This document shows positions 34,024 to 42,396 of a DNA stretch of 55,137 nucleotides, piece after piece; position 1 is the stretch's first letter; the number at the start of each line of letters is the position of its first letter. The notes beneath the pieces are model-generated. The model was not told where the DNA came from. It did no database searches and saw only the letters and a list, made by a program, of their open reading frames with translations. Made by a program: the position numbers and the translations under genes. The stretch spans positions 1 through 55,137 of the forward strand of contig DAHVAN010000121.1 in the NCBI GenBank assembly GCA_027314595.1. The letters are read 5' to 3'. The stretch comes from Actinomycetota bacterium (lineage in GTDB: Bacteria; Actinomycetota; Actinomycetes; Streptosporangiales; Streptosporangiaceae).

Positions 34024-35253
34024 TTACTTGTACAGCGAAGCCGAGCCGTTCGGGTTGATGATCTCCATGGCGGCTAGGACCTGGCTGATGTCCTCGTAGT
34101 TGGACGGGTTCCTGTTCCAGATGATGCCCAGCGTGTTGATGTCCAGGTGCTGGAGCTTTTGCATGATCGTGGTCTCGTTCAGGCTGCCTGCCTGATTGAT
34201 CGCCCAGTTGATCTCGAGCCCGGCGTCCCAGCCTTCCTGGCTGTTGTCGATGGCGTTCTGGTTGCCCAGTCCCGCCGCTTGCATCCCGGCCATGTACGCC
34301 TGCAGGCCCGCGGCGGTTGCCTTTTCCTGCGCCGAGGTGCCCTGCTGGGCGGCGGTCAGCCAGTCCTGCATGGAACCGAGCACGTAGATGTTCTTCATCA
34401 CCGAGGGGCCTCCGGCCGCGGCGATGAAGCTGGGCAGCTCGCAGGCGGAGCATTCGCTGATCGGGATCGTGGGGTCCTGGGCGCGGATCGCGCGGATCGC
34501 CGTTATCGAGTCGGTGCCGGGCACCAGGCCGAACAGGATGATCTGCGGTTTCGCGGCCAGCATGTTGACGACCTGCGGTGTCACGTCGGTGGCCCCGACC
34601 TGGTCGATCTGGGTCGAGACGAGCTGGAAGCCGTATTGCTTCGCCAGCGTCTGCACGGTGGCCTGGTTGGCCAGGCAGACCGATCCGCAGTTGTCCTCGA
34701 GCAGCGCGACGCGGGTGTAGTGCCGCGGCACGATGAGGTTCTGCACGGAGGCGAGCTGGTCCTCGTAGAAGACGTCGTAGAAGCCGGGGAAGCCCCAGGA
34801 GTTGAGTTCGCTTGCCGGGTAGCCGTTGGTCTGCCAGCCGGAGGACAGGCTGATCAGGATCGTGTGGTTCGCGATCGCGATCGGCAGCGCGGACTCGGTG
34901 TCGGCGCCGGACTCGGGGCCAACGATGAACATCGCGTGGTATGTGTCGATGCACTTGCGCGCGATCAGTTCGGACTGTGAGGCGCTGGACTGGTTGTTGA
35001 AGGTGATGTAGTTGACCTTGTGGCCGAGGATGCCGCCGGTCGCGTTGATGTGCTTGAAGTAGGCCTCGGCTCCCCAGTTGTCCGTCTCGCCGATCTGGGC
35101 GTATGGACCGGCGAGAGCGAGATCGCCGCAGGCGGTGATGGTGGAATTGGCGCTGGCGTTGTTGCCTCCGCCACCGGAACCGCAGGCGGCGAGAACGCCG
35201 GCCAGCAGGACTGCCGCCGCGGCGGCGAAGGGAGTGAAGCGTCTTCGCGTCAT
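34024..35253 (-). CDS. ABC importer substrate-binding lipoprotein (branched-chain type)
   Basis: The 409-residue protein begins with a basic, hydrophobic signal peptide and the lipobox LAAC (Cys24), then Gly/Asn-rich linker residues. The mature part is a type I periplasmic-binding fold of the Leu/Ile/Val class: AYFKHINATGGILGHKVNYI, then FIVGPESGADTESA and GSMQDWL. It should be tethered outside the membrane and deliver the substrate to the permeases encoded just upstream. ATG 35253 has AGGAGG. It is the last gene of the catabolic operon. The ligand is unknown; neighbours suggest a hydroxylated acid rather than a branched-chain amino acid. Confidence 0.9.
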   Translation of the reverse strand: MTRRRFTPFAAAAAVLLAGVLAACGSGGGGNNASANSTITACGDLALAGPYAQIGETDNWGAEAYFKHINATGGILGHKVNYITFNNQSSASQSELIARKCIDTYHAMFIVGPESGADTESALPIAIANHTILISLSSGWQTNGYPASELNSWGFPGFYDVFYEDQLASVQNLIVPRHYTRVALLEDNCGSVCLANQATVQTLAKQYGFQLVSTQIDQVGATDVTPQVVNMLAAKPQIILFGLVPGTDSITAIRAIRAQDPTIPISECSACELPSFIAAAGGPSVMKNIYVLGSMQDWLTAAQQGTSAQEKATAAGLQAYMAGMQAAGLGNQNAIDNSQEGWDAGLEINWAINQAGSLNETTIMQKLQHLDINTLGIIWNRNPSNYEDISQVLAAMEIINPNGSASLYK

Positions 35254-35265
35254 ATGGTTAACCTC

Positions 35266-37176
35266 CTATAGACCGACGAGGAGTGAGTTGACGATTGGTG
35301 ATGCGCGGAAGTCGCTGGGGCCGCCGTCGAATACCAGACGGCCGCCGGACAGGACGAAAATCCGCTGACTGACCTGCGCGACGAGGTCCAGGTCGTGTTC
35401 CACGAGAAATACGCAGGTCATCTCGCCGACCCCGCGAAGCAGGTCGGCGAGCCGGTACCGCTGTTCCTCGGACAGCCCGGAGGCGGGCTCGTCGAGCAGC
35501 AGCAGTCTCGGCCGCGGCGCGAGCGCGCGGGCTAGCTCGACCATCCGCTGGTTCTCCAGCGTCAGCGACGAGACTTCCCTGCCCTGCATGTGCTGCATGC
35601 CGAGGTCTTTGAGGGTCTGCGCGGCCTTGTCCCGCGCGTCATCGAGCCTGCTCGCGGCGATTCGCGTGACGATGCTCGACTTGTGCGAGGCCAGGCAGGC
35701 GACGGCCACGTTGTCGAGCACGGTGCGCCCCTTGATCAGGTGCACAGCCTGGAAGGTGCGGCTGACTCCCAGGTAGAAGCGGGCGTGCGGCGGCATCTTC
35801 GTGATGTCCCCGCCGTCGAGCAGGACCTGTCCCCGCGACGGCGCCACGCTTCCGCCGATGACGTTGAGCAGGGTGGACTTGCCGGCGCCGTTCGGTCCGC
35901 AGAGGCCGAACAGCCCGATCTGGGGGACCGAGATCGTGACGTCCTGGAGCACGGTCAGCCCGCCGTACTCCTTGTCAATCGCCCTGCACTCCAGCAACGG
36001 GGCGGTCGTCCCTGGCGTCCCTGGCGTCCCTGGCGTCCCGGGCACGGCGGGCGCCCCGGGCACGGCGCCGCCGAGGGCCGTGCCCGCCCCGGCGGCCTCA
36101 GCCGCCGCGCTCACCCCGTCTGCCCCGCTGGTGATCGGGCCCCCGGCGTAGCCGGCCCAATCTATCTGGGTCAGCGGCGCGTCTGCCGCGGCGGCCTTCC
36201 TGCCCGCCGCGCCTGCTCGCCGCCTTCGCAGCCACGCCATGCCGGTGTTCACGATCCCAGCGAGCCCTTCCGAGTCCACCAGCAGCACCAGGGTGAGCAG
36301 CACCCCCTCTACCACCAGGATGTTCACGCTTACCCAGGTGCTCGCCCCCTGCAGGTACTGGATCACCAGCGCGCCGGCGATGGCGCCGATGACCGACCGC
36401 CGGCCGCCGATGAACAGCATGATCAGCAGCGCCAGTTCGGCGGTCGGGTCGACGAGCGTCTCGGGGACGAACTGCTGCGTGCCCGCGTACACGGCGCCGC
36501 CAAGGGCGGCGAACACGCAGCCGAGCACGAACAGTTCGAGCTTGCGGCGCGACGTCCGCACTCCCATCGCGGCGGCGGTGCGCTCGTCCACGCCCAGGAC
36601 GAACAGTTCCAGCCCGATGTCGGAGGTCAGTATCCGCGAGGCGACGAAGACCGCGATCGCCAGGAACGCGACCGTGATCAGGCCGCCGCCCACCGCGATC
36701 GCCTCGGTCGACGCCGACGACCACAGCGTGCCGGTCAGCGGCGCGCCGACCGCGCCGCCGAGGAACCCGGTCGAGCTCACATAGCCCACCGCGATCAGCG
36801 GCAGCATCAGCGTCGCGACCGCGAGCGCCAGCCCGGAGGCGCGGGTGACCACCGAGCCGAGCAGCAGCGCGGCCAGCGCCGCGCCGGCCATCACGATCGG
36901 CGTGGCGACCAGGACCGGCATGTTGAAGTGCGTGTTGAGCATGGCGACGCCGTACGCGCCGACCCCCATGAACACCGACTGGCTGAACGCGATCTGCTGG
37001 CTGAACCCGATCTGCACCGCCATTCCTGCGGTGACGATCGCGTAGCAGCCCGACAGCACGACCACCGATCCGGTGTAGCTCTGCCCGTACGCGATCACGG
37101 TCACCGCGCCGAGCACCAGCACCAGGCCGGTGGGCGCGAGCGATCTCGCGCGCAAGACGTTAACCAGGCTGTTCAC
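35266..37176 (-). CDS. ABC importer permease-ATPase fusion (LivM-LivG type)
   Basis: The 636-residue protein joins two subunits normally encoded separately. Residues 1-320 are a LivM-type permease with about ten hydrophobic helices and the motif ELFVLGVDERTAAAMGV. A Gly/Ala/Pro/Thr linker with short tandem GTP repeats (about 350-390) leads to a LivG-type ATPase. The ATPase has GLCGPNGAGKSTLLN as Walker A, TLENQRMVELARAL in the signature region, RLLLLDEPASG as Walker B and VEHD as the switch. It would be at the membrane with the LivH and LivF partners. The GTG start overlaps the LivH stop (GTGA). Confidence 0.9.
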   Translation of the reverse strand: MNSLVNVLRARSLAPTGLVLVLGAVTVIAYGQSYTGSVVVLSGCYAIVTAGMAVQIGFSQQIAFSQSVFMGVGAYGVAMLNTHFNMPVLVATPIVMAGAALAALLLGSVVTRASGLALAVATLMLPLIAVGYVSSTGFLGGAVGAPLTGTLWSSASTEAIAVGGGLITVAFLAIAVFVASRILTSDIGLELFVLGVDERTAAAMGVRTSRRKLELFVLGCVFAALGGAVYAGTQQFVPETLVDPTAELALLIMLFIGGRRSVIGAIAGALVIQYLQGASTWVSVNILVVEGVLLTLVLLVDSEGLAGIVNTGMAWLRRRRAGAAGRKAAAADAPLTQIDWAGYAGGPITSGADGVSAAAEAAGAGTALGGAVPGAPAVPGTPGTPGTPGTTAPLLECRAIDKEYGGLTVLQDVTISVPQIGLFGLCGPNGAGKSTLLNVIGGSVAPSRGQVLLDGGDITKMPPHARFYLGVSRTFQAVHLIKGRTVLDNVAVACLASHKSSIVTRIAASRLDDARDKAAQTLKDLGMQHMQGREVSSLTLENQRMVELARALAPRPRLLLLDEPASGLSEEQRYRLADLLRGVGEMTCVFLVEHDLDLVAQVSQRIFVLSGGRLVFDGGPSDFRASPIVNSLLVGL

Positions 37177-38057
37177 CCGCTCACCGCCGATTCGAAGCCG
37201 AGGCCGCGGGGCCAGGCGAGCACCAGCGCGGCGAGGATGGCGTACATGAGCGTGTCTCCGTACTCGGCGCTGACGTAGCCGCCGAGCAGCGCCTCAAGGA
37301 CGCCGATGAACAGGCCGGCGACCAGCGCGCGGCCGGGCTTGCGGAAGCCGCCGTAAGCCGCGGCGAGGAACCCGGTCAGCGAGATCGTCGCGCCCGACAG
37401 GTACGTGTAGCCGGTGATCGGCGACTCCACGATGCCGAACACCGCCGCGATCACCGCCGTGCCCACGAAGATCAGCCAGCGGTAGCGGCGCGTGTCGATC
37501 CCCGCGATCCGCGCCCCGACCGCGTTCTCGCCGCAGGCTTCGAGCGCCTTGCCGCCGAGCGTGTAGCGGATGTACACCCAGAACGCCGCGCCGATGATGA
37601 CCGCGCAGCCGAGCACGAGCAGCCCCGCTCGTTCGAAGTGCAGGCTGGCCCAGGTCAGCGCCTGGCCGTTCCACAGCGCGGGCGCCGCGTGCACGTCGGT
37701 GCCGAACAGCATCCTGGCGACGCCGTCGATGAAGAACGACAGCGCGAACGTGAAGAAGAAGGTGACGACGATGCCTTCCATCCGCCGCGGCCCGTCTTGC
37801 GCGATGCGCAGCACCACCCGGTCGTAGAGGTAGGCGAAGACCGCCACGACGACGAGCGTGGTGACGATCGCCACCGGCAACGGCAGGCCCTTGACCCGGT
37901 ACAGGTCGTCGACCCCGAGGGCGCCGACCATCGCGAAGTCGCCGACGGCGAGGTTCAGGATGTTGGACACCCGGTACCAGACCGAGACGCACACCGCGAA
38001 CACCGCGTAGATCGAGCCGGTCACCAGGCCGGCGATGAGCAGGTTGCCGAATTTCAT
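37173..38057 (-). CDS. ABC importer permease (LivH type)
   Basis: The 294-residue membrane protein begins MKFGNLLIAGLVTGSIYAVF, the usual LivH opening. It contains NILNLAVGDFAMVGAL and the coupling-helix text GENAVGARIAGIDTRRYRWL. About eight to nine hydrophobic segments are visible. It pairs with the LivM-LivG fusion. ATG 38057 overlaps the LivF stop (ATGA), so translation is coupled; the longer open frame upstream lacks support. Confidence 0.9.
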   Translation of the reverse strand: MKFGNLLIAGLVTGSIYAVFAVCVSVWYRVSNILNLAVGDFAMVGALGVDDLYRVKGLPLPVAIVTTLVVVAVFAYLYDRVVLRIAQDGPRRMEGIVVTFFFTFALSFFIDGVARMLFGTDVHAAPALWNGQALTWASLHFERAGLLVLGCAVIIGAAFWVYIRYTLGGKALEACGENAVGARIAGIDTRRYRWLIFVGTAVIAAVFGIVESPITGYTYLSGATISLTGFLAAAYGGFRKPGRALVAGLFIGVLEALLGGYVSAEYGDTLMYAILAALVLAWPRGLGFESAVSG

Positions 38058-38905
38058 GCCGCGTCCGCCCGCTTTCCCGGGGGGTTCGGGGGCGTCGTCC
38101 CCCCTGAGGTGTCCGTCACGCCGTTGCGCACTTCGACCCGCCTGTTGCACAACGTCAGCGCCCGCCTGGGCGCCTCCTCCACGACGATCAGGGTTGTGCC
38201 CTGCTCGTGGATGCTGGCGAGCACGTCATACACCCGCCGCGCGACCGCCTCGGCGAGCCCGAGGCACGGCTCGTCGACCGCGAGGATCCTCGGGTCGCTC
38301 GCCAGCCCGCGCGCGATCGCCACCATCTGCTGCTGCCCGCCGGAGAGGGTGCCGGCGGCCTGCTTGAGGTGCGGCATCAGTTCGGGGAAAAGTTCAATCG
38401 CTCTCCCGAACGGAGCGGACTTTCTCGCCCGGCTGATGCTCCTCGTCCAGCAGTAGCAGCCGAGGATGATGTTGTCGGCCGCGGACAGGTCGGGGTACAG
38501 CTGGCGCCGTTCTGGCACCAGGGTGAGCCCGTGCCTCGCGGCCCAGCGGACGTCGCCGTTGGGGGCCGGCCTGCCGAAGATCTCCACGGCGCCGCGGCGG
38601 CGCACCATTCCGGTGATGCCCATCAGGATGCTGGACTTGCCGTTGCCGTTCGGCCCGGTGATGGCGCACGCGTCACCCTCGGCGACGGTGAACGACGCGT
38701 CGTGCACCGCCACCACGTTCCCGTAGGAGACCGACAGGCCCCTGACGTTCAGCGCGACCCGCGTGCCGGCGCCTCTCGCGCCGTCCTCGCCGGCTCTGGT
38801 CCCGCCCCTGGTTCCCGCCGGGCTCGCCCCATCCGCGCGGTCCGCGCCGGCGCTCGCCCCGCTCTTGCCGGCGCTCGCCCCGCCCGCGGCGCCCTGGCCG
38901 CTCAC
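38054..38905 (-). CDS. ABC importer ATP-binding protein (LivF type)
   Basis: The 283-residue ATPase has an unusual Gly/Ala/Ser/Arg-rich N-terminal extension of about 48 residues. The standard domain follows: Walker A GPNGNGKSS, the signature LSGGQQQMVAIARGL, Walker B ILAVDEPCLGL, and VEEAPR where the switch His is Glu/Ala-like. Between Walker A and the signature, SISRARKSAPFGRAIEL is atypical and is encoded by a TCTCCCGAACGG-like motif. The C-terminal tail GGTTPPNPPGK is encoded by a G-run element also found near the aconitase-X small subunit. Both ends overlap neighbours by four bases. Confidence 0.85.
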   Translation of the reverse strand: MSGQGAAGGASAGKSGASAGADRADGASPAGTRGGTRAGEDGARGAGTRVALNVRGLSVSYGNVVAVHDASFTVAEGDACAITGPNGNGKSSILMGITGMVRRRGAVEIFGRPAPNGDVRWAARHGLTLVPERRQLYPDLSAADNIILGCYCWTRSISRARKSAPFGRAIELFPELMPHLKQAAGTLSGGQQQMVAIARGLASDPRILAVDEPCLGLAEAVARRVYDVLASIHEQGTTLIVVEEAPRRALTLCNRRVEVRNGVTDTSGGTTPPNPPGKRADAA

Positions 38906-40584
38906 GTCGCCTGCTCCGCCGGTCTCAGCACCGCTCCCTCAGGCAGCGGCCGGACCAGCCGCTGGTAGACCGACAGCCAGCCGACCTCGCCGCTCGGCGG
39001 GCGAGCCCGCAGGGCGGCCTTCCGCCGGTCGAGCTCGCCCGCCGGGACGTCCAGGTCCGCGGTGCGGCCAGGGACGTCGATGCGGATGATGTCGCCGTTT
39101 TCGACCAGCGCCAGCGGTCCGCCCGCGGCGGCCTCGGGTGACACCTCGCCGACCACGATGCCCTTGTTGACCAGGCCGGACAGCTGCCCGTCCGTGACGA
39201 CAGCGACGTCGCCTGTCAGCCCTGCGCCGTCGAGGGCGAACACGAGCTGAGAGGCCATGCCCATGCCGGGTGATCCGGTGACGCCCTGGCCGCGCAGCAC
39301 GACCACCTCGCCGCCCTTCACCTCGCCGGCGCGCACCGCGTCGAGCGCCTGCATCGGCGACTCGTACACCACGGCGGGGCCGGTGAAGTCGAGCCGCCGG
39401 TCATCGGCGACCGCCAGCTTGACGATGCCCCCGGCGGGAGCGAGGCTGCCGCGGATCAGCACGATCGTGGGCCGCCGCCCGAGCGCCCGTTCGGGCGGCC
39501 TGATCGTGTCGGTGTCCGCCACTTTCGCGTCCGCCAGGTTGCGCGCCACGGTTTCGCCGGTGACGGTCAGCGCGCCGCCGTCGAGGAGGCCCTCAAGCTG
39601 CTTCATGACCGCGCGGGTGCCGCCGGCGTCCTCGAACTCCTCGATCGGGGTCTCGCCGTTGGGCCGGATCGCGGTCAGCAGCGGGACCTGGTCGGCGAGC
39701 CGCTCGAACAGCCCGTACACGTCCACCCCGCACTCGGCTTCGGCCGCGATCGCCTGCAGGTGCTTGACCGAGTTGATCGATCCGCTGACCGACAAGATCG
39801 CGGTGACCGCGTTGCGGAACGCCGCGGGGGTCATGATGTCGCGCGGCTTGAGGCCCTCGGCGACCATCTCGACGATCCGCACGGCGGCCTGGTCGACCGC
39901 TCGCCACATCGGCTCGCTGTTCGCCCGTACCGGGGTGCTGCCCGGCAGCGCCATGCCCAGCGCCTCACAGGCCAGGTGCATGGTGTTGGCGGTGCCGATG
40001 CCCGCGCACACTCCCGGGCCGAGCACCGCGTTCTCGCTCATCTCGGCGAGCTCGTCCGCGCTGAGCCGCCCGTTGGCGACGTGACCCGCGGCGAGGAACA
40101 CGTCCTCGATGTCGCAGTGCCTGCCCTTGTAGGTACCGCTCGGCTGGTAGCCACAGGCGACGATGATCGTGGGGATGTTCAGCCGCGCCGCGGCCATCAG
40201 CTGGCCTGGCGCGGTCTTGTCGCAGGAGGCCAGGCAGATCATGCCGTCGAGCTGAGCCCCCTCCACCTGGACCTCGATGTCGCTGGTGATCAGGTCGCGG
40301 GCGGACAGGATGTACCCGCCGCGGTGCCCGGCGCTGGTGATGAAGTCGCTCGGCGCGGCGGTGCGCACCTCGAAGCCGACGCCGCCGGCCAGCTCGATCG
40401 CCCGCCTGGCGCGCCGGGCGATCTCGTCCAGGTGGCTGAAGCAGATCGCCAGCTGCGAAGAGGTGTTCACGATCGCGATCTTCGGCTTGAGCATGTCCTC
40501 GTCGGACAGGCCGAGCGCGAGCCACTGGGCGCGGCGGGTCGCCCAGCGGGAGGTGCCGGGCTCGTAATTGCTGCGCAGGTTCAC
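38902..40584 (-). CDS. IlvD/Edd-family Fe-S dehydratase
   Basis: The 560-residue enzyme has the family's cluster cysteines in LASCDKTAPGQLM and GVCAGIGTANTMH, and QGVTGSPGMGM near the C-terminus. The family includes dihydroxyacid dehydratase, phosphogluconate dehydratase and sugar-acid dehydratases. The sequence departs from canonical IlvD (HRGGYILSARD and ACGYQPSGTYKG are unfamiliar), so biosynthetic IlvD activity is unlikely. I infer a sugar-acid or other dihydroxy-acid substrate. The GTG start overlaps a TGA as GTGA, and its stop overlaps the LivF start. It is encoded inside the importer/aconitase-X operon, which supports a catabolic role. Confidence 0.85.
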   Translation of the reverse strand: MNLRSNYEPGTSRWATRRAQWLALGLSDEDMLKPKIAIVNTSSQLAICFSHLDEIARRARRAIELAGGVGFEVRTAAPSDFITSAGHRGGYILSARDLITSDIEVQVEGAQLDGMICLASCDKTAPGQLMAAARLNIPTIIVACGYQPSGTYKGRHCDIEDVFLAAGHVANGRLSADELAEMSENAVLGPGVCAGIGTANTMHLACEALGMALPGSTPVRANSEPMWRAVDQAAVRIVEMVAEGLKPRDIMTPAAFRNAVTAILSVSGSINSVKHLQAIAAEAECGVDVYGLFERLADQVPLLTAIRPNGETPIEEFEDAGGTRAVMKQLEGLLDGGALTVTGETVARNLADAKVADTDTIRPPERALGRRPTIVLIRGSLAPAGGIVKLAVADDRRLDFTGPAVVYESPMQALDAVRAGEVKGGEVVVLRGQGVTGSPGMGMASQLVFALDGAGLTGDVAVVTDGQLSGLVNKGIVVGEVSPEAAAGGPLALVENGDIIRIDVPGRTADLDVPAGELDRRKAALRARPPSGEVGWLSVYQRLVRPLPEGAVLRPAEQAT

Positions 40585-41026
40585 TTCTTCCTCCTTTCCG
40601 GGGGGTTCCGGGGGGTCGTCCCCCGGGCCAGCACTGGACCCTCCCGTTGTCGATGCGAACCCAGTCGCCGGTCGCGATGACCTCGCACGGGTCCGCGTCG
40701 AGGCCGGTGACGGCGGGAACCCGGGTGACCACCGCGCCGAGCGCGGATTTGGCAGAGATGCGGCCGATCACCATGCCGATCGGCGCGGTGCCGCTCAGCC
40801 GGGTCGTCTGGAAGAACCCCGACCAGCCAGACGACCCTTTCGCGCTGGGAAAGACGAGGATCTTGCCGGTGAAGCAAACGCCGACGAGTTCGTGCCGGCG
40901 CTCGATGATCACGCCGCGGGACGGGTCGATTCCGCCCCAGCCCGAAATGGGCTCATGCGAGACGAGAGCCTCGCCCTCAGCAATTCCCGGGACGACCATG
41001 CGTCCGTGGAGGATGACTGGGCTCAT
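40581..41026 (-). CDS. Aconitase-X small subunit (swivel domain, DUF126), with probable frameshift
   Basis: The first 130 residues form the swivel domain paired with the aconitase-X catalytic subunit: LHGRMVVPGIAEGEALVS, then PISGWGGIDPSRGVIIE, GVCFTGKILVFPSAKGSSG and ending TGDWVRIDNGRV. The domain ends near 40637, but the frame has no stop until 39965, deep inside the dehydratase gene. Another frame reaches a TGA at 40581-40583 that overlaps the dehydratase GTG. A one-base indel in or near the G-rich run (40597-40626) would therefore restore the normal coupled arrangement. I give the expected extent. It may be a sequencing error, ribosomal frameshifting or a real mutation. Confidence 0.6.
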
Positions 41027-41081
41027 CCCCGTCCACCGTCATCGGCACTGTAATCGAACGCGCTAGCGAATGTCAAGTGCG

Positions 41082-42371
41082 CTACGGAACGCATTTCAGT
41101 CCTCCGTTCCAGCGCCCGGTGACCGCGGCGTCGATGCACTCCTCGAGAGTGCCGAACCAGGCCTCGATGCCGAGAATCGCGGGCAGGTAGTGCGCCTGCT
41201 TGGCGGAGTCGGTGGCGAACACCTTCGTCCCCTTCGGCGCCGCCCGCGACATCGCGGGGCAGGAGTCGGCGAGAACGTGGCCGCCGGCCCGCTCGATGGT
41301 TTGGGTGTAGCCGCTGCGGTCGGCGACGTCCTTCAGCGCGCGCGGCGCCATCAGCCACAGCTCCGTGCCGGGCGACAGGCGCTTGCCGTCGAGCGCGGCG
41401 GCCGCCCGCCTGATCTGGTCGACCGAGGCGTGCGGGCAGCCGAGAAGCACGAAGTCCACGTCGGCCGTGTCGCCTATCTCGTTGAGCGTCTGGTAGACCG
41501 CCCGGCGCTCGGCCGGACCGTAGACCACTGGCTCGGGGAGCCCCGCGCCGCCGAACGCGGCCTCCAGCGTCGCCGCCTCCGGCGTGATGCCGGGGATGTG
41601 GTAGAGTTCCACGCCGCCCGAGGTGGCCGCCGCCGCGCCGAAGTGCTTGAGCTCGGTCAGGTCCGGCCTGCCGATGTCGCCAGTGATCACCGGGTGATCC
41701 TCGCCCGCCACGCCGCCGGCGAAGTAGCCGAGCATCCCCCAGTCCTGGAAGTTGTCGACGCGCACGGTGACATCGACAAGGTGCGTGCCGTGCCGGTTCT
41801 CGTCCCTGTGGTTGCCCCAGCACGGGACCTTGCCGGTCAGCGAGGCGGCGCCAGCCGACGCGGTGCCCTCGCAGTTGGTCCGCGCGCCGAGCACCGAGTT
41901 GGCGTAGATCACCGCGGAGGACTCCATCCACACGCAGTGCTCGCCTCGCATCGGCAGGTTCCCTACCTGGTAGGGCGTGCAGGTGGCGAGGATGTTCACC
42001 CCGTGCCGGCCGTAGAAGGACTCGGCGCTCGCCTGCAGCTCGATGTTCTCCTTGGGATAGGGGACGATGCCGAGCGCGTCGGCGCCGAAGCCGTGCTGCA
42101 GCTGGCAGGTCGGGACCCGCATGCCAGGGATCTCCAGGTCCGCGTCGCTGTCCAGGTTGATGACCGCGAACGCCTTGTCCCAGCCGCCCTCCCTGACGAG
42201 CCGCGCCTTGACAGGGGATGGCTGGGTCATCGTGCCCGCGACGTTGCGCACGTCGCACAGCCGGCCGGCGTCGAGCGCCTGGCCGTACCGGATCAGCAGG
42301 TCCATGGCGGCGGCGACGGCGGCGCCCTCGGCCCCGTCGCGCATCCGCTTCTCGTCGTCGGTGAGGAACAT
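41082..42371 (-). CDS. Aconitase-X catalytic (large) subunit, DUF521
   Basis: The 429-residue protein opens MFLTDDEKRMRDGAEG, as aconitase-X proteins do. It contains TCTPYQVGNLPMRGEH, the highly conserved WMESSAVIYANSVLGARTN, GCPH and SCPAMS. Cysteines in TCTPY, GCPH and SCP are candidates for cluster or substrate binding. Characterised relatives dehydrate cis-3-hydroxy-L-proline in bacteria, or mevalonate 5-phosphate in archaea. There are no mevalonate genes here, so a hydroxyproline-like or other hydroxy-acid substrate is more likely. ATG 42371 has GGGAGG about eight bases upstream. It lies 25 bases after the oxidoreductase gene; its swivel partner follows. Confidence 0.88.
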   Translation of the reverse strand: MFLTDDEKRMRDGAEGAAVAAAMDLLIRYGQALDAGRLCDVRNVAGTMTQPSPVKARLVREGGWDKAFAVINLDSDADLEIPGMRVPTCQLQHGFGADALGIVPYPKENIELQASAESFYGRHGVNILATCTPYQVGNLPMRGEHCVWMESSAVIYANSVLGARTNCEGTASAGAASLTGKVPCWGNHRDENRHGTHLVDVTVRVDNFQDWGMLGYFAGGVAGEDHPVITGDIGRPDLTELKHFGAAAATSGGVELYHIPGITPEAATLEAAFGGAGLPEPVVYGPAERRAVYQTLNEIGDTADVDFVLLGCPHASVDQIRRAAAALDGKRLSPGTELWLMAPRALKDVADRSGYTQTIERAGGHVLADSCPAMSRAAPKGTKVFATDSAKQAHYLPAILGIEAWFGTLEECIDAAVTGRWNGGLKCVP

Positions 42372-42396
42372 CAGGATTCGCCTCCCGGACTGGGTG

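Noticed and set aside
35590-37278. 562-codon plus-strand frame opposite the LivM-LivG gene
   Set aside because: The translation is rich in Arg, His and Gln with no family resemblance, the usual look of an antisense shadow. The opposite strand encodes clear transporter domains.
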